Assembly: GCF_014596445.1 (NCBI RefSeq)
Contig: NZ_MECL01000267.1
Coordinates: 1 to 35,047 of the forward strand
Origin: Streptomyces sp. CBMA29
GTDB taxonomy: Bacteria; Actinomycetota; Actinomycetes; Streptomycetales; Streptomycetaceae
Length of the DNA stretch: 35,047 nt
Direction of reading: 5' to 3'
Every line of letters begins with the position of its first letter. Positions within the stretch are counted from its first letter, which is position 1. The position numbers were made by a program, and so were the translations under genes. Shown piece by piece: positions 14,527 to 21,703 of this stretch. Below the pieces are notes generated by a model that was not told where the DNA came from, did no database searches, and was given only the letters and a program-made list of their open reading frames with translations.

Positions 14527-15887
14527 CCATACGACGAAGCGCGTCCGCGGCCGTGGCCGCTCTGCTGCTCGGCGGCGGAACGGTGCTGATGACCGCGGGG
14601 GTCGCGCACGCGGCGGAATCCGACTTCGCGACCAGGTGCGTGCCCCCGGCCGCCTCTGGCCTCGGCCCCATCGACGGCACCACCAAGGCCGACATCACCG
14701 CGCCCGCCACCGCCAAGGTCGGCGACACGGTCACCGTCACCTGGAAGACCGTCCAGGCCGCCTCCAAGAACCCCGACATCATCGACCTCCCCGCCGACAA
14801 GGTGCAGCCGTCCGGCAAGGTCACCCTCGGCGGCGCCCAGACCGGCACCCTCGACGTCCAGGGCCCGCGCCAGAATCCGGCCATCCCCAAGAACAGCGAA
14901 ATGAAGCTCTCCGACATGACCGGCACCCTCAAACTCACCAAGGCCGGTGACATCACCCTCTCCCCGGGGGCCTACACCATCAACGTCAGCTACCCGATCT
15001 CGACGGACACCGTCTGCACGCCGACGGCCGATGTGCCGGTGGCGACGACGATCAAGGTGACGGACGGGGGTGGGACGACCAGCGGTGGTACGACGACGGG
15101 CGGTACGACGACCGGCGGTACGACGACCGGTGGTACGACGACGGGTGGTACGACGACCGGCGGTACGACCACGGGTGGTACGACCACCGGAGGCACATCG
15201 GGCGGGAGCACGTCGGGCGGCACCGGGGGAACGTCGTTCAAGGGGACGTCTGTGAACGTGCCTTACGCCTGCAAGACGCTGATCGGTGACAAGTCGGCGA
15301 CGTCGAAGGTCGAGATCGACGCGGCGAAGGCGTCGTCCGGCTACGACCTGACCGTGAAGTTCGGCAACAGCGTGATGGACAGCCCGACTCCGATCAGCAA
15401 GGGCATGATCACGCCGAGCATCGAGGTGCTGCTCAGCGGTGCCCAGACCGGCTCCCTGACCCTCACCGGCTCCCCGAACAGCACCGCCTTCGCCCAGAAC
15501 GCGCCCATCACCATCGACGACATCAAGGGCCGCTTCGTGCCCGGCAAAACCGGCAAGATCGGGCTGAGCCCCGGCGTCCTCACCATCAAGCTCACCGACG
15601 GCGGCACCGCCGTCGCCACCTGCACGCCCACGAAGGCCGCCCCGGTCTCCCTCACCCTCGACACCACCGCCGCCCCCGGCGGCGGCACCACGGGCTCCAC
15701 GACCACGGGCGGCTCCACCACAGCCGGTTCGAGCACGACCGGCTCCACCACCGGCGGCGACCTCGCGGCCACCGGCTCCGACGCCAACGGCCCCCTCCGC
15801 GCCCTCGGTTACGTCGCCGCCACCGCCCTCCTCCTCGGCGCCGCCGTCTTCACCTTCACCCCCTGGCGCCGCTTCCTCCGCCGCTGA
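14523..15887 (+). CDS. Sortase-anchored two-domain surface protein with Gly-Thr repeat linker (LAATG)
   Basis: A 454-residue protein: signal peptide (1-30, ending AHAAE), domain B (about 34-180, cysteines 39 and 165), a linker of GGTTT pentapeptides (187-226), domain A (about 240-380, cysteines 250 and 367), a Gly/Ser/Thr wall-spanning stretch, LAATG at 414-418, one membrane helix and the tail RRFLRR. Domain B matches the N-terminal domain of the protein at 10497 (DFATxCxPPAxxGLxPIDGT, VGDTVxVT, LGGAQTG), and domain A matches the protein at 9626 (CKTxIGDKSA, PGVLTI). This gene is therefore effectively a fusion of the first two products. The start GTG overlaps the preceding stop, so translation is coupled. 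The surface location and covalent anchoring are strongly implied; the ligand is unknown. Confidence 0.88.
   Translation: MTIRRSASAAVAALLLGGGTVLMTAGVAHAAESDFATRCVPPAASGLGPIDGTTKADITAPATAKVGDTVTVTWKTVQAASKNPDIIDLPADKVQPSGKVTLGGAQTGTLDVQGPRQNPAIPKNSEMKLSDMTGTLKLTKAGDITLSPGAYTINVSYPISTDTVCTPTADVPVATTIKVTDGGGTTSGGTTTGGTTTGGTTTGGTTTGGTTTGGTTTGGTTTGGTSGGSTSGGTGGTSFKGTSVNVPYACKTLIGDKSATSKVEIDAAKASSGYDLTVKFGNSVMDSPTPISKGMITPSIEVLLSGAQTGSLTLTGSPNSTAFAQNAPITIDDIKGRFVPGKTGKIGLSPGVLTIKLTDGGTAVATCTPTKAAPVSLTLDTTAAPGGGTTGSTTTGGSTTAGSSTTGSTTGGDLAATGSDANGPLRALGYVAATALLLGAAVFTFTPWRRFLRR
15081..15200 (+). repeat. 15-bp coding tandem repeat (Gly-Gly-Thr-Thr-Thr linker)
   Basis: Eight consecutive 15-nt units begin at 15081, 15096, 15111, 15126, 15141, 15156, 15171 and 15186. 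They differ mainly at third codon positions (for example ACCGGCGGTACGACG and ACGGGTGGTACGACG). They encode a flexible linker between the two domains, and unit number could vary by slippage without frameshift. Confidence 0.92.
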
Positions 15888-15906
15888 CGGTTCCCCTGCC
15901 GGGGGC

Positions 15907-16419
15907 CTATCCGGCCGGTGAGACGTAACAGACGGCGGCGATCCGCTGGTTGTCGCCGTAGTGGTGCGTGGCTTGGCCGATGGGGTGCCAGCCGAGGCGT
16001 TCGTAGAGGCGGATGGCGGCGGTGTCCTTGGTCATGACGTCGAGGACGAGGCGCATGGTGCGCTGCTGGGCGTAGGCCATGGCGGCGCGCATGAGGGCTT
16101 CGCCGACGGCGTTGCCCCGCGCGGCGCGGGTGACGTAGAGGCGGGCCAGCACGCCGACGCGGATGTCCTCGGTGCCGCGCTGCCGCTGCCAGAGAGCGAC
16201 GGCGTCTTCGCCCTGGGGGCGCATGACTGCTACGTGTCCGACGATCCGCCGGCCGATCTCGGCGACCCAGGCATGGTCGACGGCAGGGGAGTTGATCCAG
16301 TCCTCCGGCTGCCGGACGCCTTCGACCGGGTAGCCGTCCGTCGCGTGGACCTCGACCAGCGCCGCCGCGGCTCCGGGGATGTCGACGGCCTGAAGGGTTC
16401 GGACAACCGGGCTGGTCAT
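15907..16419 (-). CDS. GNAT family N-acetyltransferase
   Basis: A 170-residue single-domain GNAT protein. The acetyl-CoA-binding motif A is visible in LARLYVTRAARGNAVGEALM (R-x-x-x-G-x-x), followed by LVLDVMTKDTAAIRLYERLGW, the usual motif B with the conserved tyrosine. The N-terminal portion has WVAEIGRRIVGHVAVM, the strand ahead of motif A. The acceptor substrate cannot be told from sequence. It lies 27 nt downstream of the GntR-type regulator on the same strand, so the two are probably co-transcribed and the regulator may control it. The 3' end faces the surface gene at 14523 with only about 20 nt between stops and no clear hairpin. Confidence 0.9.
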   Translation of the reverse strand: MTSPVVRTLQAVDIPGAAAALVEVHATDGYPVEGVRQPEDWINSPAVDHAWVAEIGRRIVGHVAVMRPQGEDAVALWQRQRGTEDIRVGVLARLYVTRAARGNAVGEALMRAAMAYAQQRTMRLVLDVMTKDTAAIRLYERLGWHPIGQATHHYGDNQRIAAVCYVSPAG

Positions 16420-16446
16420 GCGGGCCTCCGATACGCGGAAGTGGGT

Positions 16447-17220
16447 CTACTCGACGGGCAGTTCGTACAGGAGGCCGGTGAGGTCGGCGCGGTGGACGTA
16501 GCGGGAGACCTCGAACGGCTCCGAGTCCTGGTCCAGGCTGGTGTGAAGGACTTCGAGCACCGGTACGCCCGGCGGGAGTTCGAGGAGCCGGGCCTCCTCG
16601 GGCGTCGGCATCCGGGCGCTGATCTCGTCGCGTACGCGGGTCATGGTGTGGCCCAGTTCCTCGAGTCGGCCGTAGATCCCGTGCGGACCCGTCTTCGGCT
16701 GCGTCAGCGCGGTCCCTTGTGCCTCGGCCCAGCGGAGATACGTCGAGACGATCTGGACCGGCTCGTCGTCCGCGAAGTAGTGGTTCTCGCGGTGCACGAC
16801 GCTCTCCTCGTCGGCGGAGACCTTGAGGCGCTCGGCTATGCCCGGCGGCGGCACGGCCCGCCGGATGCTCAGCACGTCGATCCGCGCGGTCTTCCCCTGA
16901 CGGCTCGCCTCCAACCGGAACGGGGTGAGACCCGTCTCGCGGTTCCTCAGCGAGTAGCGGTCGCTGCCGAAGCGGAAGAGGCGCTGCGGTTCACGCACGA
17001 AGACGCCACGTCCGTGCTTCGCCGTGACAAGGCCCTGCTCGGCCAGCAGCCGAATCGCCTCCCGCGCCGTGTTCCGGGCCGCCCCGTACTCCTCCGCGAG
17101 CGCGCGCTCCGACGGGAGCCGGTCCCCGGCCGACAACTCGCCGCGTTCGATCGCCGACCTGAGGGCTTGGGCGATACGCCTGCTGGCGGGCTGCGGGGGA
17201 GAGGCGTCTGACGCGGTCAT
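16447..17220 (-). CDS. GntR-family transcriptional regulator with UTRA domain
   Basis: A 257-residue protein. The N-terminal winged helix (about 10-75) has IERGELSAGDRLPSERALAE, ARNTAREAIRLLAEQGL and KHGRGVFV. The C-terminal UTRA ligand-binding domain (about 100-255) has HYFADDEPVQIVSTYLRW, GIYGRLEELGHTMTRVRDEI and LELPPGVPVLEVLHTSLD. It belongs to the HutC/FarR subfamily, many of which sense small acids, sugars or amino-acid derivatives. ATG at 17220 is chosen because conserved sequence starts just after it; an upstream in-frame ATG at 17376 would overlap the palindrome and the divergent gene. The perfect palindrome 18 nt upstream is a probable autoregulatory operator. Similar regulators occur in Streptomyces integrative elements, but no integrase is visible here. 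Confidence 0.9.
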   Translation of the reverse strand: MTASDASPPQPASRRIAQALRSAIERGELSAGDRLPSERALAEEYGAARNTAREAIRLLAEQGLVTAKHGRGVFVREPQRLFRFGSDRYSLRNRETGLTPFRLEASRQGKTARIDVLSIRRAVPPPGIAERLKVSADEESVVHRENHYFADDEPVQIVSTYLRWAEAQGTALTQPKTGPHGIYGRLEELGHTMTRVRDEISARMPTPEEARLLELPPGVPVLEVLHTSLDQDSEPFEVSRYVHRADLTGLLYELPVE

Positions 17221-17238
17221 GGAGCGAGCATATAGCAG

Positions 17239-17252
17239 CTGGCTTAAGCCAG
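17239..17252. promoter_or_regulatory. Perfect 14-bp palindrome CTGGCTTAAGCCAG, likely GntR operator
   Basis: CTGGCT-TA-AGCCAG is perfectly self-complementary and lies 18 nt upstream of the GntR start, on the side facing the divergent gene at 17315. An additional A/T pair matches one base outside each end. Its position on the promoter of a GntR gene is typical of autorepression. Confidence 0.7.
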
Positions 17253-17314
17253 TTGGGGCGGCACCCCACCGCCAAGCAAGTCGCCGCCCCTGATGCCCCG
17301 TTGAGGGAGCGGTC

Positions 17315-17761
17315 ATGAACTTTCCACCACCTGAGGGTCCGGCGCCAGCCGGTGAACGTGACTCCGTCATCGTCAAGTCCTGGCCCCACGGCCCCCGTTC
17401 GGTCGGCGCCGCGCGGCGCTTATTGGCGGGGTGCCTCGGGGAGTGGGGGCTGGGCCATCTCGCGGAGGCGGCGGAGCTGGTCGTCTCCGAGCTGGTGACG
17501 AACAGCGTGCGGCACGCGCGGCGGCCGAGCGGGCACCTGATCAGGACGCGATTCGAGCGCTTGCGCGACGGCGTGCGGATCGAGGTGCACGACGCGAGCG
17601 GGGAGAAGCCGGAACGCCGCGAGGCGGCCTCGGACGCGGAGCCACCCGGCCCGCGGGTCGGTAGCCCGTCGCCCCGGCTGTCTGTCGCGGACCGTCAAGC
17701 GACGCGTTCTGTGCCGGTCAGGTGGGATCGAGCAGGCCCGCGGCTCTGGCCCACTCGATGA
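17315..17761 (+). pseudogene. Degenerate anti-sigma-type HATPase (RsbW-like) fragment
   Basis: The first about 95 residues look like a genuine Streptomyces GHKL ATPase: GPRSVGAARRLLAGCLGEWG, the intact N-box ELVVSELVTNSVRHARRPSG and a G1-like IEVHDASGEKPERREAASD. The expected G2 box (G-R-G-L-x-x-V) is missing; in its place is a Pro/Arg/Ser-rich run, then LSVADRQATRSVPVRW, which looks like a worn version of the terminal WGVxDRxGxGKxVWA strand. The frame then continues 44 nt into the 3' end of the opposing PIN gene. The most economical reading is an internal deletion plus loss of the original stop, perhaps when the PIN/metallopeptidase pair arrived. GAGGGAG before the ATG shows that the 5' end is intact. 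It could still make a non-catalytic protein. Confidence 0.6.
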
Positions 17762-18281
17762 AGTCCGGGCCGCCGCAAGGCAGAAAGGCCTCCGCGTCCC
17801 GTAACGCGTCGACCACCGCGCAGGCTTGCCGCTCGTCGAGGAGGCTGTTGCGCAGGCCGTGGCAGATCAGCTGGAGGGTGGTTGATACGGGCACGCCATG
17901 GGCGATCGCGGTGTTCCGGCCGGCCCGGTCGTCGATGACAGCGGTGTACCCGTGCAGTTGGGCGTAGGCGAGCGTGGTTGCCTCACCGAGGTCCTTGGTG
18001 TCTCCCGTACCGCCGCCGAGACGATTGTGGAACGCGCTGAATAACGCGAGGAATTCCAGCGAGTCGTCGTTGGTCTCGGTCAACCACGGCTGGACTCCCA
18101 CCAGGTGCAGGCGGCTGTGCCGTGCGGCTCCGCGCCGGATCTCGTGCGCGACGGCGCTGGTCAGCAGGCAGGTGCGTCCCTCAACGAGTTTTGCCAGCAC
18201 GTCCAGTTGGCCGGAACGGGCGAAGTAGTTCAGCGGTGAGCTGTCGAACACCAGGCACGTGCCCAGGCTCGTGTCGGTCAT
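17718..18281 (-). CDS. PIN-like nuclease-type protein (probable toxin partner)
   Basis: A 187-residue protein with the acidic pattern of PIN domains: LVFDSSPLNYFARSG (first Asp), AVAHEIRRGA (Glu), TKDLGEATTLAYA (Asp/Glu pair) and AVIDDRAGRNTA (final Asp pair), with the usual spacing over about 140 residues; the rest is helical. PIN domains are metal-dependent RNases, often toxins. The ATG overlaps the stop of the upstream XRE-ImmA/IrrE gene (ATGA), so the two are translationally coupled and should be made in fixed ratio. The C-terminal 40 residues after the last acidic motif are an extension of unknown role. Alternatives are a DUF3368-like protein or a non-toxic housekeeping nuclease. Confidence 0.72.
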   Translation of the reverse strand: MTDTSLGTCLVFDSSPLNYFARSGQLDVLAKLVEGRTCLLTSAVAHEIRRGAARHSRLHLVGVQPWLTETNDDSLEFLALFSAFHNRLGGGTGDTKDLGEATTLAYAQLHGYTAVIDDRAGRNTAIAHGVPVSTTLQLICHGLRNSLLDERQACAVVDALRDAEAFLPCGGPDFIEWARAAGLLDPT

Positions 18282-19399
18282 GACAGGGAGGCTCCCACTT
18301 CCCCGCGCAGTGCCTCCAGCGGAACCGGATGGGGCTGGCCGAGGTCTTCGCGGTGCAACTGCTTGTCCCGGATGATCTCCAGGGCGCGGGTGGCGGAGAT
18401 CTTGTAGGTCCGGTAAGCGTGCACGGCCGCCGCTCTGATACCGGTGGGCACGTGACCTTCGGTCAACTCCTCCACGACCTGTATCCCCGCCTCCATGTAG
18501 TCGGCACGAGTGGGTGAGCTCCGGTCGAGGCCGCGGTACTCCTCGCTGTCGATCGCTTCATAGGCGCGCAGTTGGCGCAGTGCGATGGACCAGCTCACCC
18601 GGTACTCGGCTGCCAGAGTGATGACGGCCGGACGCAGTCTGTGCTCCTCGCGCAGTTGCCGGTAGCGGCCGGTGGCGCCGGGCGGGAAGAGGAGAGCGGC
18701 GGCGAACGCGTCGATGGCGCGTTCGTGGTCACTGGTGTCGACGCCCCAGTCGGCGGAGTAGGCGTCGGCGAGGATGTGGTGCCCGAACTCATGGGCCAGG
18801 GTGGTGCGTCGTCGGCCCGCGTCCAGGGTGCTGTTGATGACGGCGACTCCGACATCGCCGAGAGCGGCGTAACACCCGTCGACCCCTTGCGGTCCGATGG
18901 ACGCGGACCAGGTGTAAAGGCCCGCCTTCTCCAGGAGGTTGGCCAGGTTCAACAGCGGCTGGCCGACGTCTGCTCCCAGTCGGGACCGGGCGTCGCCGAC
19001 GGCAGCGAGGACGGCTTGGGTGTCGTCGGCGGTGAAGGGTCCGGCCGGTTCGCCGCGACTGGCCGTCCCGAGGGCGGCGGCGTCGACCAGCGTGCGCACG
19101 TCCCGCAGACAGTCCTCCAGTTCGTACTCGCCGGCTCGGTCGTCCCGTTGCGCCTGCTGGGCGCGCCTGCTGGCCACGACCGGCTCGGGGGGAGTGACGA
19201 ACCATGACAGGGGCCGTGCCAGCGCGGTACCGATCGCCGCCAACTCCAGCGAGTTCAGCTTTCTCCCGCCGACCTCGATCTTGGCAATGGCGGACCGGTC
19301 CATGCCGGTGGTATCCGCCAGGTGCTCCTGGCTGAAGCCACGGGCTGCCCGCGCCTCTGCGACCCTGGCTCCCACGTCGGCCCACGTCCACTCATCCAT
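18278..19399 (-). CDS. XRE helix-turn-helix protein fused to ImmA/IrrE metallopeptidase
   Basis: A 373-residue protein. Residues about 8-65 form an XRE DNA-binding domain (VAEARAARGFSQEHLADTTG, MDRSAIAKIEVGGRKLNSLEL). A linker follows, then an M78 (ImmA/IrrE, formerly DUF955) domain with the zinc motif TLAHEFGHHILAD (HExxH) and the downstream AIDAFAAALLFPP supplying the third ligand. In phage ICEBs1 ImmA and Deinococcus IrrE this domain cleaves a repressor. ATG at 19399 is preferred because the HTH starts right after it and an inverted repeat overlaps it; in-frame starts upstream encode no recognisable sequence. With the coupled PIN gene downstream it resembles a toxin-antitoxin or stress-sensing module in which the HTH protein represses its own operon. 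Confidence 0.87.
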   Translation of the reverse strand: MDEWTWADVGARVAEARAARGFSQEHLADTTGMDRSAIAKIEVGGRKLNSLELAAIGTALARPLSWFVTPPEPVVASRRAQQAQRDDRAGEYELEDCLRDVRTLVDAAALGTASRGEPAGPFTADDTQAVLAAVGDARSRLGADVGQPLLNLANLLEKAGLYTWSASIGPQGVDGCYAALGDVGVAVINSTLDAGRRRTTLAHEFGHHILADAYSADWGVDTSDHERAIDAFAAALLFPPGATGRYRQLREEHRLRPAVITLAAEYRVSWSIALRQLRAYEAIDSEEYRGLDRSSPTRADYMEAGIQVVEELTEGHVPTGIRAAAVHAYRTYKISATRALEIIRDKQLHREDLGQPHPVPLEALRGEVGASLS

Positions 19400-19408
19400 T
19401 GTTCCAAT
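19398..19408. promoter_or_regulatory. ATTG-TTC-CAAT inverted repeat overlapping the XRE gene start
   Basis: An 11-bp inverted repeat with 4-bp arms covers the first two bases of the XRE-ImmA/IrrE start codon and the DNA just before it. A wider TTGT-N11-ACAA symmetry also begins here. Placement at the promoter/start of an XRE gene suggests an autoregulatory operator; the arms are short, so this is tentative. Confidence 0.4.
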
Positions 19409-19652
19409 ATCGCACAACGAGGAGAGCTGAAACCAGCGGGCGAGGCCCACCGGCCGGGAGTGCCCGCTTTCCCCGATGTGACGGGGTCCGCTCGCGTGTT
19501 CCCCGGCGGTCATCGCCCCTCGTCGTCACCCCTCCCGCAGCCCCGTGACAGGAGCGGTGACAGGAGCCGCGGTGGGGGGCGCGGCGGGTTGCGCGGGGCG
19601 GCTGTTCGTACCACCGCCTCCACGGCGGCCGGTGCGGACTACCATCAAGCTC

Positions 19653-20327
19653 ATGACCCGCGTACTTCTCGCCGAGGACGACGCATCCATCTCGGAACCG
19701 CTCGCGCGCGCACTGCGCCGCGAGGGCTACGAGGTCGAGGTGCGCGAGGACGGACCCACCGCTCTGGAGACGGCACTCCTCGGCGCCGTCGATCTGGTGG
19801 TGCTCGACCTGGGCCTGCCCGGCATGGACGGCCTCGATGTGTGCCGCAGGATCCGTACCGAGGGACACACCTTCCCGGTGCTGGTCCTCACCGCGCGGGC
19901 CGACGAGGTCGACACCGTCGTCGGCCTGGACGCCGGCGCCGACGACTACGTCACCAAGCCGTTCCGCCTGGCGGAACTGCTGGCCCGGGTGCGGGCGCTG
20001 CTGCGCCGCGGCACCACCGAGTCCACCCAGCCCGCCACCCACGGCGTCCGGATCGACGTCGAGTCGCACCGGGCGTGGATGGGCGACGACGAGCTCCAGC
20101 TCACCGCCAAGGAGTTCGACCTGCTGCGCGTGCTCGTACGCGACGCGGGCCGGGTCGTCACGCGGGAGCAGCTCATGCGCGAGGTCTGGGACACCACCTG
20201 GTGGTCCTCGACCAAGACGCTGGACATGCACATCTCGTGGCTGCGCAAGAAGCTCGGCGACGACGCGGCCAGCCCCCGCTACATCTCCACCGTGCGCGGC
20301 GTCGGCTTCCGGTTCGAGAAGAACTGA
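19653..20327 (+). CDS. OmpR/PhoB-family response regulator
   Basis: A 224-residue two-component regulator. The receiver domain (about 1-118) has the acidic pair LLAEDDAS, the phosphorylatable Asp at residue 52 in VVLDLGLPGMDG, the switch threonine in VLVLTAR and the conserved lysine in DYVTKPFRLAELL. The C-terminal winged helix (about 130-224) has LTAKEFDLLRVLVRDAGRVV, REQLMREVWD and the terminal hairpin YISTVRGVGFRFE. ATG at 19653 begins directly with the conserved TRVLLAEDD block; upstream in-frame codons encode nothing conserved. The kinase gene follows after 12 nt, so they form an operon. The target genes are unknown; the divergent XRE module lies 250 nt upstream and is unlikely to be a partner. 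Confidence 0.95.
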   Translation: MTRVLLAEDDASISEPLARALRREGYEVEVREDGPTALETALLGAVDLVVLDLGLPGMDGLDVCRRIRTEGHTFPVLVLTARADEVDTVVGLDAGADDYVTKPFRLAELLARVRALLRRGTTESTQPATHGVRIDVESHRAWMGDDELQLTAKEFDLLRVLVRDAGRVVTREQLMREVWDTTWWSSTKTLDMHISWLRKKLGDDAASPRYISTVRGVGFRFEKN

Positions 20328-20339
20328 TACGCAGGCTCC

Positions 20340-21608
20340 ATGCGCCGCCGTCTGATCTCCTCCACGCTGGCCGTGGTGCTCGTCGTCATCGCCGTCTTCG
20401 GGATCTCCTTGGTCATCGTGGAGACCCGGACGATCGAGAGCAGCGCCCAGGAGAGCGTGGACTCCGAGGCGGTGCGCCTGGTCGGCATCGTGGAGAACCG
20501 CATCCTGGCCGGGGAGAGCATCACCGCCAAGGGTCTGGACCGGCAGATCGCCGCCGACCGTTACGCGGTGGTGCAGGTGCCCGGCCACCCCGAGGTCACG
20601 CTCGGCGACAAGCCGAAGGGGCGGGTGCTGGCGTCCCGGCAGTCCGGCGGCCACGGCGAGAAAGTGCTGGTCGAGGAGCCGCGCTCCAAGGTCAGCCAGG
20701 AGATCGGCCGCACCCTGCTGGTGATCCTGGCGGTCGCGCTGCTCGCGGTGCTGGCCGCCGTGATACTGGCCGTCCTCCAGGCCCGCCGGCTGGTCAGCCC
20801 GCTCACCGACCTCGCCGAGACCGCCGAGCGGCTCGGCTCGGGCGATCCGCGCCCCCGGCACCGCCGCTACGGCGTCCCGGAACTGGACCGGATCGCCGAC
20901 GTCCTGGACGCCAGCGCCGACCGGATCGGCCGGATGCTCACCGCGGAACGACGGCTCGCGGCCGACGCCTCCCACCAGCTCCGTACGCCGCTGACCGCGC
21001 TGTCCATGCGGCTTGAGGAGATCGTGGCGACCGCCGACGACCAGGAGACGGTCAAGGAGGAGGCGACGATCGCGCTCGGCCAGGTCGAGCGGCTCACCGA
21101 CGTCGTGCAGCGGCTGCTGACCAACGCCCGCGACCCGCGCAGCGGCTCCGCCGTCGACTTCGACCTCGACGAGGTGATCAAGCAGCAGGTCGAGGAGTGG
21201 CGGCCCGCGTACCAGAACGAGAACCGGACCATCGCCCGCTCCGGCACCCGGGGACTGCGCGCGGTCGGCACCCCCGGCGCGGTCGCGCAGGTGCTCGCCA
21301 CGCTGATCGAGAACTCGCTGATGCACGGCGCGGGCACCGTCGCCCTGCACACCCGTGTCACCGGCAACCAGGCCGTCGTGGAGGTCACCGACGACGGGCA
21401 GGGCGTGCCGCCGGACCTCGGCGGGCGGGTCTTCGAGCGGACGGTCAGCGGGCGCAACTCCACCGGGCTCGGCCTCGCGGTCGCCCGCGACCTGGCGGAG
21501 GCGGACGGCGGACGGCTGGAACTGCTCCAGCAGCGGCCCCCGGTCTTCGCGCTCTTCCTGTCCCGCGAGATCCTGCCGCCGCCGCCCCGCGCGGACGTCG
21601 TGAACTGA
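20340..21608 (+). CDS. Membrane sensor histidine kinase
   Basis: A 422-residue kinase, partner of the preceding regulator. It has an N-terminal membrane helix (about 7-26), a short extracytoplasmic sensor of about 90 residues, a second helix (RTLLVILAVALLAVLAAV), a HAMP linker (RRLVSPLTDLAETAERLGSG), and the HisKA box DASHQLRTPLTAL with phosphoacceptor His212. The HATPase domain has IENSLMHGAG (N-box), VTDDGQGVP (G1), RVFERTVSG (F-box) and STGLGLAVARDLAEADGG (G2). All catalytic boxes are intact. The small sensor domain suggests detection of an envelope or membrane signal. The last codons belong to a 16-nt tandem duplication that repeats the stop codon several times downstream. Confidence 0.95.
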   Translation: MRRRLISSTLAVVLVVIAVFGISLVIVETRTIESSAQESVDSEAVRLVGIVENRILAGESITAKGLDRQIAADRYAVVQVPGHPEVTLGDKPKGRVLASRQSGGHGEKVLVEEPRSKVSQEIGRTLLVILAVALLAVLAAVILAVLQARRLVSPLTDLAETAERLGSGDPRPRHRRYGVPELDRIADVLDASADRIGRMLTAERRLAADASHQLRTPLTALSMRLEEIVATADDQETVKEEATIALGQVERLTDVVQRLLTNARDPRSGSAVDFDLDEVIKQQVEEWRPAYQNENRTIARSGTRGLRAVGTPGAVAQVLATLIENSLMHGAGTVALHTRVTGNQAVVEVTDDGQGVPPDLGGRVFERTVSGRNSTGLGLAVARDLAEADGGRLELLQQRPPVFALFLSREILPPPPRADVVN

Positions 21609-21656
21609 GGACGTCGTGAACTGACGATGCCGTGGGCTGAGGACGTCGTGAACCGA
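21593..21656 (+). repeat. 16-nt tandem repeat spanning the kinase stop codon
   Basis: Four adjacent units start at 21593, 21609, 21625 and 21641. Units 1 and 2 are identical (GGACGTCGTGAACTGA), unit 4 differs at one base, and unit 3 is degenerate (11 of 16 bases). The first unit holds the last codons and TGA of the kinase gene, so the gene end has been locally amplified. Confidence 0.85.
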
Positions 21657-21703
21657 GGCGGCCGAGGCGGTTGCGGGCTAGGACCGCCGCTCAGCACCGC
21701 CGA

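Noticed and set aside
15081..15200. Eight 15-nt repeats considered as a CRISPR or iteron array
   Set aside because: They are in frame inside a gene, keep the GGTTT peptide and differ at synonymous positions; coding linker.
15907..19399. Possible integrative element (GntR/UTRA regulator, toxin-antitoxin-like pair)
   Set aside because: No integrase, excisionase, replication gene or flanking direct repeat was found, so only an accessory region is claimed.
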